NCBI RefSeq assembly: GCF_020831365.1
Contig: NZ_JAJHPV010000020.1
Location: 410,627-474,626, forward strand
Source: Massilia agrisoli
Lineage (GTDB): Bacteria > Pseudomonadota > Gammaproteobacteria > Burkholderiales > Burkholderiaceae_D
DNA length: 64,000 nt
Direction: 5' to 3'
Shown here: one piece after another, positions 56,201 to 63,882 of the stretch
How the letters are laid out: the number at the start of each line of letters is the position of its first letter
How positions within the stretch are numbered: the stretch's first letter is position 1
Program-made: the position numbers and the translations under genes
The notes under the pieces: generated by a model
The model's database searches: none
Told to the model about the DNA's origin: nothing
Seen by the model: the letters and a program-made list of their open reading frames with translations, nothing else

Positions 56201-56380
56201 GCGATCATCCAGCTTGGCAAGAGCCTGAACCTGTCGGTGATCGCGGAAGGCGTGGAGACCGCGGAACAGGCCGAATTCCTGCTGCGGCATGGCTGCAACC
56301 TGGCGCAGGGTTACTACTACAGCCGGCCGGTGATGCCGCACGCATTGCTGGAATACTCGCAGGTCAAGGAGCCGGGTTAA
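53252..56380 (+). CDS. Multi-sensor PAS-GGDEF-EAL protein
   Basis: 1042 residues. Two membrane helices (near 20-45 and 170-190) flank a periplasmic sensor, then HAMP, three PAS/PAC modules (about residues 235-355, 365-480, 490-610), GGDEF and EAL. GGDEF is intact: DPLTALPNRLLF, LFIDLDRFKNVNDT, RLGGDEFIV. EAL is intact too: GVEALVRWNSPE, VTESVIM, IDDFGTGYSSL, KIDRSF, AEGVETAEQ. It can in principle both make and degrade c-di-GMP, with net activity set by its sensors. Monocistronic; its 3' end adjoins a convergent thioredoxin-like gene. Confidence 0.94.
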   Translation: MHSTPYRQFRARLGILYGRSIYGALLLVVVGGLVFPAIIGSYLLIGVQEQKSAQTALNESLQRNADILALGMQESLWNMNAESAHSLVDSVMRDPSVLRVQVIGQADTQFMNVQSPNRQVGNVYHAERDILVRGERIGRILVEMDDARSQQDLRSKQSKYALVLAGQITISLLLIILFLNRRLMGPMRKLMSFSDRLSRGDFETHLDLDGNDELGRLGSQMEQMRIAIKHLFEDIGRREERFRTIVTQVPGAVFRVRLGGPVDFVSDAIEDISGYPAAQFMRGTVDAWSDMVAPEHRRLQYGAVREAGRTGNPYEIEYRIRDATGTERWVSEKGHPRMDAAGKVEWIDGILTDISERKHNEMRIEGLLAEQSAILDNVMFGVMFVRGRHVVSANRRCEDLFGYGSGELTGVSVEVFFNSRMDYEMAGMREHPSLAQGRDFSEEREYRKRDGTTFWCMVSGCALDPLQPNEGSIWVYADISERKQAEEKLRLSATVLEHIADGVMVVDTERRIVAVNPAFTQITGYTEYEALGHPASITRSERHEQSFHESMWAELNSVGFWRGEIWNRRKNGEVYPEWLTVSAVRDSKGRITHYVGVFSDITAVKESQEKLDHMAHHDPLTALPNRLLFHDRLQHALQRAGRLDEQLAVLFIDLDRFKNVNDTLGHHVGDELLIQVAGALSARLREGDTLARLGGDEFIVLLENVDGAYGAGLVAEKLMAMFEQPFIVSDYELFVTGSVGISLYPNDATDLNMLIRNADVAMYQAKARGRNGYQFYAPSMTGEGVERLRLEAMLRRSIEKNEIFLNYQPQVEIDTGRLIGVEALVRWNSPELGVVPPFRFIPLAEDIGFISQLGKWVLYEACRQMIRWEEQGLSVPKIAVNLSVKQFERGSIATMVADVLAETGLDPQRLQLEVTESVIMNTGDALAFINDLHAIGVGLAIDDFGTGYSSLAYLKQMPVQTLKIDRSFIKDISTDINDEAITIAIIQLGKSLNLSVIAEGVETAEQAEFLLRHGCNLAQGYYYSRPVMPHALLEYSQVKEPG

Positions 56381-56412
56381 GTACCGGCTTAAGTGCCGGC
56401 TTAAGTGCCGGC
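56377..56412. repeat. Three tandem 12-bp repeats spanning two convergent stop codons
   Basis: TTAAGTACCGGC, TTAAGTGCCGGC and TTAAGTGCCGGC follow one another. The first carries the stop of the GGDEF-EAL gene and the third the stop of the minus-strand thioredoxin-like gene. Confidence 0.8.
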
Positions 56413-56829
56413 GGCGCGCAGCAGTTCGCGCAGGTTGCAGTCCTGCTGCCACTCGCGGCGTTCGGAACTGCTGTTTGCCAGGCGCGCCAGTTCTTCGCCG
56501 GACTGCGCCGCCTGCGCCTTGACCAGGCGGTCGGCCAGGGCGGGATCGGGCAGCATCGTGCCGAAGAAGGCCACGACATCGTCGCGCTGGATCAGCAGGG
56601 TAGGGAAGTTTTCCACATCAAGATCGCCCACGACGTCAGCCTGGTCCTCGACGTCGATCCACACGAACAGCTTGTCCGGATGGCGCGCGGCCACCGTTTC
56701 GAAGGCAGCCTGGTACGAAGTACAGGTGCCGCACCATGCCGCGCACAGGCAGGCCACGACCCAGCGGTCGCTGTCCAGTGCTTGGGCAATCGTGTTGCGG
56801 TTATCGGTATCGAGGGTCAGGCTGTGCAT
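56401..56829 (-). CDS. Thioredoxin family protein
   Basis: 142 residues. The active site is AAWCGTCTSYQ (CxxC = CGTC), with the cis-proline in ENFPTLLIQ. No signal peptide, so cytoplasmic. The C-terminal 40 residues beyond the thioredoxin fold are helical. It may reduce or isomerise disulfides; partner unknown. Divergent from tsaB, 62 bp apart. Confidence 0.88.
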   Translation of the reverse strand: MHSLTLDTDNRNTIAQALDSDRWVVACLCAAWCGTCTSYQAAFETVAARHPDKLFVWIDVEDQADVVGDLDVENFPTLLIQRDDVVAFFGTMLPDPALADRLVKAQAAQSGEELARLANSSSERREWQQDCNLRELLRAAGT

Positions 56830-56891
56830 GCGGCATTCTACAACGGGCGCCGCAGGGCTGCCAGCACAGGCTGGCCGGGTTAAAATACGGT

Positions 56892-57602
56892 ATGTCTATT
56901 ATTCTCGCCATTGAAACCTCGTCCGAACTGGCATCCTGCGCGCTGCTGAACGGTGACACGCTGCTGGCACGCGAGTCGTCCGGCGTACGCACCCATTCGC
57001 AATCGATCCTGCCGATGGTGCAGGAACTGCTCGCCGAAGCCGGCCTTACGCTCAGGCAGTGCGATGCGATCGCCTTTGGCGCCGGCCCCGGTTCGTTTAC
57101 CGGCGTGCGCACCGCCTGCGGCATCGCCCAGGGGCTCGCGTTCGGCGCCAGCCTGCCGGTGGTGCCGCTGGTGACGCTCGAAGCGATGGCGCTGGCCTGC
57201 CACCTGCAAACCGGCGCCACCGAGATCCTCGCGGTGCTCGACGCGCGCATGGGCGAAGTCTATTGGGCCCAGTACCGTTACGACGGCGGCCTGCAGGTCG
57301 TGGCCGAACCGGCGCTGTGCGCGCCGGGCGAGGTGGCCCCGGTTGCCGTCAGTGCGCCACTGGCCGCTTGCGGCAATGGCTTCTCGGCCTACCCCGAAGC
57401 GTTTGCCGGGCGCCCTTACGCTGCGCACGCACTTGCCGCCATCATGCCGCACGCGGGCGAGATTGCCCGCCTGGGCGCCGTGGCGCTGGCTGCCGGCGGT
57501 GCGGTGCCAAGCGCGCAGGCGCAGCCCATCTACCTGCGCAACAAGGTCGCCTACACCAGCGCCGAGCGCCAGGTGATCAACGCCAGCAAGGCAGCCGCAT
57601 GA
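56892..57602 (+). CDS. tsaB: tRNA threonylcarbamoyladenosine biosynthesis protein TsaB
   Basis: 236 residues from ATG 56892. ILAIETSSELASCALLNG, RTHSQSILPMVQELLAEAGL, AIAFGAGPGSFTGVRTACGIAQGLAFG and AVLDARMGEVYWA are the conserved ASKHA-type blocks of TsaB. It partners TsaD and TsaE to form t6A37 on tRNAs. The end overlaps rimI (ATGA), the standard tsaB-rimI pairing. Confidence 0.95.
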   Translation: MSIILAIETSSELASCALLNGDTLLARESSGVRTHSQSILPMVQELLAEAGLTLRQCDAIAFGAGPGSFTGVRTACGIAQGLAFGASLPVVPLVTLEAMALACHLQTGATEILAVLDARMGEVYWAQYRYDGGLQVVAEPALCAPGEVAPVAVSAPLAACGNGFSAYPEAFAGRPYAAHALAAIMPHAGEIARLGAVALAAGGAVPSAQAQPIYLRNKVAYTSAERQVINASKAAA

Positions 57603-58069
57603 CAGGCGCCAGCGCGCCCACCGGACTGCACCTGTCGCGGATGGTGATGGACGACCTCGACGAAGTGTTCGGCGTCGAGCTGTCCGTGTACCCGCACCCC
57701 TGGACGCGCGGGAACTTCGCCGACTCGCTCGCCAGCGGCTACCAGGGCCGCGTGCTGCGCGACGACGCCGGCAAGCTGGTCGGCTATTTTTTGCTGATGG
57801 CGGCGGTCGACGAAGCGCACCTGCTCAACGTGGCCGTGCGCGCCGAGCGCCAGGGCGAAGGACTGGGCCGCTACCTGCTCGACAAGGTGGTCGACTGCGC
57901 GCGCGCGCTTGGCATGGAATCGGTGCTGCTTGAAGTGCGGCCATCGAACCAGCGCGCGCTGAAGGTCTATGAACAGTACGGATTCACCGAAATCGGCCGG
58001 CGCAAGGCATACTATCCAGACCATAACGGACAACGCGAGGACGCGATCGTGATGAGGTACGTTTTATGA
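57599..58069 (+). CDS. rimI: Ribosomal-protein-alanine N-acetyltransferase RimI
   Basis: 156 residues, GNAT fold. DDLDEVFGVELSVYPHPWTRGNF at the start is typical of RimI, the acetyl-CoA loop is RAERQGEGLGRYLL, and RPSNQRALKVYEQYGFTEIG closes the domain. It acetylates the N-terminus of ribosomal protein S18. Overlaps tsaB and the downstream UDG gene by ATGA on both sides. Confidence 0.95.
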   Translation: MTGASAPTGLHLSRMVMDDLDEVFGVELSVYPHPWTRGNFADSLASGYQGRVLRDDAGKLVGYFLLMAAVDEAHLLNVAVRAERQGEGLGRYLLDKVVDCARALGMESVLLEVRPSNQRALKVYEQYGFTEIGRRKAYYPDHNGQREDAIVMRYVL

Positions 58070-58938
58070 GTGGCCGCACCGCCGCCTTCCTGGAAGAGAT
58101 CGGCATCGGCCCGCTGTGGACCCTGCGCCAAAGCGCCGGGGAAGCGGCGCCCGAAGTGCAGGCTGAAGAAGCACAAGCGCCTGTCCAGGAAGCCGCGCCG
58201 GCGCCCAGGCCTTACCGTCCCGAGCCGTCGCCGGCGCTTCCGCCGCCGCCGGTCTACCAGCCCGGACACGAACCGCGCGCGCCGATGAACCATCCGCAGC
58301 CGCCAGGCAGCGCCTGGGCCGACGACGATGTGCCGGCCGCGGTCACCGACGAGGAAATCGCCTTGATGGACTGGGCGCAGCTGCGCGCGGCCATCGCCAG
58401 CTGCACCCGCTGCGGCCTGTGCGCAGGCGGGCGCAAGCCAGTGTACGGCAGCGGCGCCCGGCAGGCGCAGTGGGTGGTGGCCGCGGGCGCCACCACCGCC
58501 GCCGATGAAAAAGAAGGGCAGCCAATTGCAGGCGACGCCGGCAAGCTGCTGGTGAACATGCTGGCCGCGGTCGAACTCTCGCGCGACACCAACGCCTACG
58601 TCACCAACCTGATCAAATGCCGCCCGACGAGCGTTAACGGCGGCGACCGCGCGCCGACCGCCGACGAGGCGCGCGCCTGCCGTCCATACCTTGAACGCGA
58701 AGTCGCGCTGACCGGCGCCGGGATGGTGCTCACGATGGGCCAGATCGCCGCCAACGGCCTGCTCGGCAAACCGCTGGCGGAGCCGCTGTCGGCTTCGCGC
58801 GGCATGGTGCACGCCCTGGGCGAGGCGCCGCTGGTGGCGACGCTGCATCCGGGCGAACTGCTGCGCCGCGGCGCCGACAAGGCACTGGCGTGGGCCGACC
58901 TGTGCCTGGCAAAGGCGCACGATGGACGCGCCGGCTGA
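58066..58938 (+). CDS. Family 4-type uracil-DNA glycosylase-like protein with altered motif A
   Basis: 290 residues. The first ~105 are a proline-rich linker-like N-terminus. The core keeps the 4Fe-4S cysteines (CTRCGLC, LIKCRP, RACRPYL), AGDAGKLLVNMLAAV, NLIKCRPTS and the HPGELLR motif. Where active UDGs have GEAPG, this protein reads VVAAGATTAADE, so the catalytic motif A is degenerate. The position after tsaB-rimI is typical for this betaproteobacterial UDG clade. Whether it still removes uracil is doubtful. Confidence 0.85.
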   Translation: MSGRTAAFLEEIGIGPLWTLRQSAGEAAPEVQAEEAQAPVQEAAPAPRPYRPEPSPALPPPPVYQPGHEPRAPMNHPQPPGSAWADDDVPAAVTDEEIALMDWAQLRAAIASCTRCGLCAGGRKPVYGSGARQAQWVVAAGATTAADEKEGQPIAGDAGKLLVNMLAAVELSRDTNAYVTNLIKCRPTSVNGGDRAPTADEARACRPYLEREVALTGAGMVLTMGQIAANGLLGKPLAEPLSASRGMVHALGEAPLVATLHPGELLRRGADKALAWADLCLAKAHDGRAG

Positions 58939-59851
58939 CACCTACCAGGCGCACTTTGCGCGGCGCTGGGGCCACCTGCGGCAAGCGCACGTGCGCACGC
59001 TGGCGTGGCTGCTCGACGCGCCGGACCTGCTCGACCCGCACGACCCCTACTGGGAACACAAGATCGCCTCGCTTGGCGAAGTGCGCCCTGACGTCGCGCG
59101 CTGGCTCGGGCAGCTCGATGCCGACCCATCCGCGCTGGAAGCCGCGCTCGGCGAGCGCGCCTACACCCGGCTCGGCCTGTATGCCGAAAAGCTGATGGCC
59201 TTCTACTTCCGCGAACGCGGCGAACTGGTAGCGCACGGGCTGCAGGTGCGCAGCAGCCGCAACGACACGGTCGGCGAATTCGACTTCCTGCTCGACGCCG
59301 GCGCCGAAGGCGTCGAGCACATCGAGTTCGCGACCAAGTTCTACCTGCTGGAAGGGACAAGCGCCTCGCGCTTCGACACCTTCGTCGGTCCCAACCTGGC
59401 TGACAGCCTCGGCGCCAAGATGCGCAAAATCTTCACGCGCCAGCTGGAACTGGGCATGCACCCGGCGGCGCAGGCGCTGCTTGACCGTCCCGTGATCCGG
59501 GCGAGGGCGCTGGTCAAAGGCTGGCTGTTCTATCCCGCCGGCGGACACCTGCCGATGGGCGGCATCTCGGCGCAGCACTGCCGCGGTTTCTGGTGCGCCC
59601 TGGCCGACGTGCCGGCGCTGCAACCGGACCGCTTCGTGGTGCTGCCGCGGATGCAGTGGCTGGCGCCATACCGTGGCAACGGCGCCGAAGCGGTGCTTGG
59701 GAAAGATGAACTGCAAGCCGCGCTGGCCGGGGCGGAAATGCCATCGCTGGTAGCGGCGGTGCGGGAAGAAGGCGGCAACATCATCGAAACCGAGCGCGGC
59801 TTCATCGTCCCCGACACCTGGCGCGAACGCGCCGCCCGCCGCCGCCTCTAG
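58922..59851 (+). CDS. DUF1853 family protein
   Basis: 309 residues; the start overlaps the UDG gene by 17 bp. Shows RLGLYAEKLMAFYF, DTVGEFDFLLDAG, HIEFATKFYLLEG and VKGWLFYPAGG, which echo a PD-(D/E)xK nuclease-like core (E-FDFLL, EFATKF). This likeness is inference; the family is uncharacterised. Last gene of tsaB-rimI-UDG-DUF1853, ending before the palindromic element. Confidence 0.87.
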   Translation: MDAPADTYQAHFARRWGHLRQAHVRTLAWLLDAPDLLDPHDPYWEHKIASLGEVRPDVARWLGQLDADPSALEAALGERAYTRLGLYAEKLMAFYFRERGELVAHGLQVRSSRNDTVGEFDFLLDAGAEGVEHIEFATKFYLLEGTSASRFDTFVGPNLADSLGAKMRKIFTRQLELGMHPAAQALLDRPVIRARALVKGWLFYPAGGHLPMGGISAQHCRGFWCALADVPALQPDRFVVLPRMQWLAPYRGNGAEAVLGKDELQAALAGAEMPSLVAAVREEGGNIIETERGFIVPDTWRERAARRRL

Positions 59852-59879
59852 CAACGATCCACCAGAAAAAGTTGCCAAG

Positions 59880-59939
59880 ATCGGGGTCAGACCACCGCAT
59901 TTGGGGAATATTCCCCAAATGCGGTGGTCTGACCCCGAT
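59880..59939. repeat. Perfect 60-bp palindrome carrying the GGGGTCAGACC core
   Basis: Positions 59880-59909 are exactly the reverse complement of 59910-59939, with centre AATATT. The arms begin ATCGGGGTCAGACCACCGC. It lies between the convergent DUF1853 and lplT genes and can form a very long stem, serving as a two-way terminator or a REP-like element. Confidence 0.97.
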
Positions 59940-59969
59940 TTTGGAAAGACTGCCCGATCTGGCGTCCCC

Positions 59970-59991
59970 GGGGTCTGTCCCCGAATTTTTT
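59970..59991 (+). terminator. Hairpin plus T-run after DUF1853
   Basis: CGGGG (59970-59974), TCTGT loop, CCCCG (59980-59984), then AATTTTTT. The same GGGGTCTG-type motif as the nearby palindrome. The T-run overlaps the first bases of the lplT stop region. Confidence 0.6.
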
Positions 59992-61252
59992 AGTGCTTGT
60001 GCTCGCCGATCAGGGCCAGGGAGTCGTGCTCTTTCTGGTTCAGCGCGTGGCGCTTCATGATCAGGAACATGATGCCGGCGACCGAGGCGCCGAACAGCAC
60101 GATGATGATGTTCAGGTCGAGGTTGAGGGTGATCATGACGGCGTAGATCGCCAGCATCGTCAGGATCGAGAGGTTTTCGTTGAAGTTCTGGACCGCGATC
60201 GAATGCCCGGCACTCATCAACACGTGGCCGCGGTGCTGGAGCAGCGCGTTCATCGGCACCACGAAGAAGCCCGACAGCACGCCAATCAGGATCAGCAGCG
60301 GATAGGCGAGCACAACCGACTGCACCATCGGCATGCACATCACGACCACACCCATCGCAATGCCCAGCGGGATCACGGTCAGCGATTTTTTCAGCGGGAT
60401 GATCTTGGCCGAGGCCGCCGCACCGAGGGCCACGCCGAGCGCCACCACGCCGATCAGGGTCGTGGCTTTGTCCAGCGGCATGTCGAGCGACTTTTCCGCC
60501 CACTTCAGCACGATGAATTGCAAGGTGGCGCCGGCGCCCCAGAACAAGGTCGTTACCGCCAGCGAGATCTGGCCGAGCTTGTCTTTCCAGAGCAGGCCGC
60601 AGCAGGTGGCGAATTCGGCAATCAGTTTGGCCGGGTTGCGCTCCTGGTGGGCGTAGACCGCGCCGGTGTCGGGGATGCGCAGGTTGAACAGGGTGGCCAG
60701 GATGTACACGAAGACAACCACGGCCAGCGCGGCTTCGGTGGTGGTGTCGATGCCGGTGTCGAGCAGCGGCAGGTCGAAGCCGAGCAGCAGCGCCGAGCCG
60801 TGCGCGCTGACCAGCGCACCCCCCATCACGGTGCCGAGGATGATCGACATTACCGTCAGGCCTTCGATCCAGCCATTGGCTTCGACCAGCTTTTCAGGCG
60901 GCAGCAGTTCCGTAAGGATGCCGTATTTGGCGGGAGAGTACACCGCCGCGCCGAAGCCGACCACCGCGTATGACAGCAGCGGGTGCAGCTGGAATACCAT
61001 CAGCGCGCAGCCGAAAATCTTGATCAGGTTGGCAATGAACATGACCCGGCCCTTCGGCATCGAGTCGGCAAATGCGCCCACGAAGGCGGCAAGAAGAACG
61101 TAGAAGAGGACGAATGAGAGCTTGAGCAATGGCGTCAGCGATGCCGGCGCATTCATGGAGATCAGCAGGTCAATCGCTACGAACAGAAGTGCATTGTCCG
61201 CCAGCGACGAAAAAAACTGCGCCGCCATGATGGTATAGAAACCACGATTCAT
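59990..61252 (-). CDS. lplT: Lysophospholipid transporter LplT
   Basis: 420 residues, 12 membrane helices, MFS type. It starts MNRGFYTIMAAQFFSSLADNALLF and has AFADSMPKGRVMFIANLIK, VYSPAKYGILTELLPPEKLVEANGW and FFVVPMNALLQHRG, all typical of LplT. It moves lysophospholipids across the inner membrane for reacylation. No separate Aas acyltransferase gene is adjacent. Divergent from alr. Confidence 0.92.
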   Translation of the reverse strand: MNRGFYTIMAAQFFSSLADNALLFVAIDLLISMNAPASLTPLLKLSFVLFYVLLAAFVGAFADSMPKGRVMFIANLIKIFGCALMVFQLHPLLSYAVVGFGAAVYSPAKYGILTELLPPEKLVEANGWIEGLTVMSIILGTVMGGALVSAHGSALLLGFDLPLLDTGIDTTTEAALAVVVFVYILATLFNLRIPDTGAVYAHQERNPAKLIAEFATCCGLLWKDKLGQISLAVTTLFWGAGATLQFIVLKWAEKSLDMPLDKATTLIGVVALGVALGAAASAKIIPLKKSLTVIPLGIAMGVVVMCMPMVQSVVLAYPLLILIGVLSGFFVVPMNALLQHRGHVLMSAGHSIAVQNFNENLSILTMLAIYAVMITLNLDLNIIIVLFGASVAGIMFLIMKRHALNQKEHDSLALIGEHKH

Positions 61253-61379
61253 TCGAAAGCTCTAAAACAAGTGTGGGTTGCTTTATACCATGAATGCCCA
61301 TGAACCCAAAGAAATCCGCAATGCGAAACGGGCAGCGTCCGGTAAAATAGAGCCTCTTGTAAACTATGCCATTCGTCCC

Positions 61380-62489
61380 ATGCCAAGGCCGCTCAGCGCT
61401 ACCATCCACCTCGATTCGATGCAACATAACCTGGCCCGGGTCCGCGCCTGCACCCCGGGCGCCAAGGTGTGGGGCGTCGTCAAGGCCAATGCCTACGGCC
61501 ATGGACTCGAGCGCGGCATGCGCGGCTTCGCCGGTGCCGATGGCCTGGCCCTGATCGAAACCGAGGGCGCTGTGCGCCTGCGCGAGCTTGGCTGGACCAG
61601 GCCGGTCCTGCTGCTGGAGGGGATCTTCGAAGCGGCCGACACGGCCCTGCTGGATCACTATGGCCTGAACAGCGCCGTCCATTGTATCGAGCAGGTCGAG
61701 ATGCTGGAGCGGGCGTCCTTCACCCGTCCGATCGACGTTCACCTGAAAATGAACACCGGGATGAACCGCCTGGGCTTTCGCCCCGACCAGTTCGCGCAAG
61801 CCTGGCGGCGCCTGCGCGCCATCGCCGCAGTGCGCGAAATCACCCTGATGACCCACTTCGCCAACGCCGACGAACTCGAGCACCCGCGCCTGACCGTGCG
61901 CGAACAGGTGCGCCGCTTCTGCAAAGGGGCCGAGGGCATCGATGGCCCGCGCAGCCTGTCCAACTCGGGCGGCGTGCTGCACCAGGCCGAGCTGGCCGCC
62001 GAACTGTCGAATGACTGGGTGCGCCCGGGGATCATGCTGTACGGCGGCACGCCGGGCGGCAGGTCGGCCGAGGACTTCGGCCTGCGCCCGACCATGACCC
62101 TGGCCAGCGAAATCATTGGCGTGCAGGACATCGGCGCCGGCGACACGGTCGGCTACGGCAGCCGCTTCGAGGCCACCAGGCCGATGCGCATCGGCGTCGT
62201 CGCCTGCGGCTATGCCGACGGCTACCCCCGCCATGCGCCGCACGGCACGCCTGTCGTCGTCGATGGCGTGCGCACCCAGTTGGTCGGGCGCGTCTCGATG
62301 GACATGATGACGGTCGACCTGACCGGCATCGAGGGCGCTGGCGTCGGCAGCAAGGTGGTGTTGTGGGGCGCCGGCCTGCCGGTCGACGAGGTGGCGGAGG
62401 CGGCCGGCACGATCGGCTATGAACTGATGTGCGCCGTCGCGCCGCGCGTGCGCATGCTTGAAGCCGACCTGGGATCCGCGCATGGCTAA
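61380..62489 (+). CDS. alr: Alanine racemase
   Basis: 369 residues from ATG 61380 (MPRPLSATIHLDSMQHNL). The PLP lysine lies in VWGVVKANAYGHG and the catalytic Tyr region in IGAGDTVGYGSRF. Further blocks: KMNTGMNRLGF, SNSGGVL, RPGIMLYGG and GRVSMDMMTVDL. It converts L- to D-alanine for peptidoglycan. Longer readings from 61278 lack support. The stop overlaps the start of radA. Confidence 0.95.
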   Translation: MPRPLSATIHLDSMQHNLARVRACTPGAKVWGVVKANAYGHGLERGMRGFAGADGLALIETEGAVRLRELGWTRPVLLLEGIFEAADTALLDHYGLNSAVHCIEQVEMLERASFTRPIDVHLKMNTGMNRLGFRPDQFAQAWRRLRAIAAVREITLMTHFANADELEHPRLTVREQVRRFCKGAEGIDGPRSLSNSGGVLHQAELAAELSNDWVRPGIMLYGGTPGGRSAEDFGLRPTMTLASEIIGVQDIGAGDTVGYGSRFEATRPMRIGVVACGYADGYPRHAPHGTPVVVDGVRTQLVGRVSMDMMTVDLTGIEGAGVGSKVVLWGAGLPVDEVAEAAGTIGYELMCAVAPRVRMLEADLGSAHG

Positions 62490-63858
62490 GGTAAAAACCA
62501 GCTACACCTGCAGCGACTGCGGCGCCATCGCTAGCCGTTGGACCGGCCAGTGCACCTCCTGCCACCAGTGGAACACGATGGTGGAGTCGGTGGTCGAGGC
62601 GCCCGGCGTCAACCGCCTGTCGAACCAGCAGTACAAGAGCCTCGCGCAGACCGCGCCGGTGCTGTCGCTGACCGATATCGAGGCGGTCGACGTGCCGCGC
62701 TTTGGCACCGGCATCGAGGAGTTCGACCGGGTGCTGGGCGGCGGGCTGGTGGCCGGCGGCGTGGTGCTGATCGGCGGCGACCCCGGCATCGGCAAGTCGA
62801 CCCTGCTGCTGCAGGCGCTGGCCAACATCTCGCAGGTGAAGAACACCTTATATGTCAGCGGCGAGGAATCGGGCGCCCAGATCGCGCTGCGCGCGCGCCG
62901 GCTGGCGGTCGAGGCGAAAGACCTGAAGCTGCAGGCCGAAATCCAGCTCGAAAAAATCCTCGGCACGCTGGAGTCGCTCAAGCCCGAAGTGGCGGTGATC
63001 GACTCGATCCAGACCATTTATTCGGACGCGCTCAGTTCCGCGCCGGGCTCGGTGGCCCAGGTGCGCGAGTGCGCCGCGCAGCTCACGCGCATGGCCAAGC
63101 AGTCGGGCGTGACGATCATTTTGGTCGGCCACGTGACGAAAGAGGGCGCGCTGGCCGGTCCGCGCGTGCTCGAACACATCGTCGACACAGTGCTGTACTT
63201 CGAAGGCGATACGCAATCGAGCTTCCGCCTGGTCCGCGCCATCAAGAACCGCTTCGGCGCGGTGAACGAGCTGGGCGTATTCGCCATGACGGAGAAGGGC
63301 CTCAAAGGCGTGTCGAATCCGTCCGCGCTGTTCCTGTCGCAGCACGACACGCAAGTACCCGGCGCCTGCGTGATGGTGACGCAGGAAGGCACGCGGCCGC
63401 TGCTGGTCGAGATCCAGGCGCTGGTCGACACCAGCCACCTGCCGAATGCGCGCCGGCTGTCGGTCGGCCTTGAGCAGAACCGGCTGGCGATGCTGCTGGC
63501 GGTGCTGCACCGGCACGCGGGCATCGCGGCATTCGACCAGGACGTTTTCATCAACGCGGTCGGCGGCGTGAAGATCAGCGAACCGGCAGCCGACCTGGCC
63601 GTGCTCTTGGCGATCAATTCGTCGATGCGCAACAAGCCGCTGCCGCGCGGGCTGGTGGTGTTCGGCGAAGTCGGCCTGGCCGGCGAAATCCGCCCGGCGC
63701 CGCGCGGACAGGAGCGCCTGCGCGAAGCGGCCAAGCTGGGCTTTTCGATCGCCATGATCCCGAAGTCGAATGTGCCGAAACAGCCGATCGAAGGCATGAC
63801 GATCGTCGCCGTCGAGCGGATCGACGAAGCCTTCAACCGCCTCCGCGAATTAGATTAA
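62482..63858 (+). CDS. radA: DNA repair protein RadA
   Basis: 458 residues from ATG 62482, overlapping alr by 8 bp. The N-terminal zinc finger is YTCSDCGAIASRWTGQCTSC. Walker A is GGDPGIGKSTLLLQ, then YVSGEES, the RadA motif KNRFGAVNELGVF and a Lon-like C-terminal domain (INAVGGVKISEPAADLAVLLA, GEVGLAGEIRP). It acts in recombination, driving branch migration with RecA. The alr-radA order is common in betaproteobacteria. Confidence 0.96.
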   Translation: MAKVKTSYTCSDCGAIASRWTGQCTSCHQWNTMVESVVEAPGVNRLSNQQYKSLAQTAPVLSLTDIEAVDVPRFGTGIEEFDRVLGGGLVAGGVVLIGGDPGIGKSTLLLQALANISQVKNTLYVSGEESGAQIALRARRLAVEAKDLKLQAEIQLEKILGTLESLKPEVAVIDSIQTIYSDALSSAPGSVAQVRECAAQLTRMAKQSGVTIILVGHVTKEGALAGPRVLEHIVDTVLYFEGDTQSSFRLVRAIKNRFGAVNELGVFAMTEKGLKGVSNPSALFLSQHDTQVPGACVMVTQEGTRPLLVEIQALVDTSHLPNARRLSVGLEQNRLAMLLAVLHRHAGIAAFDQDVFINAVGGVKISEPAADLAVLLAINSSMRNKPLPRGLVVFGEVGLAGEIRPAPRGQERLREAAKLGFSIAMIPKSNVPKQPIEGMTIVAVERIDEAFNRLRELD

Positions 63859-63882
63859 CCCAGGCCGTAGGGCGGACAAGGT

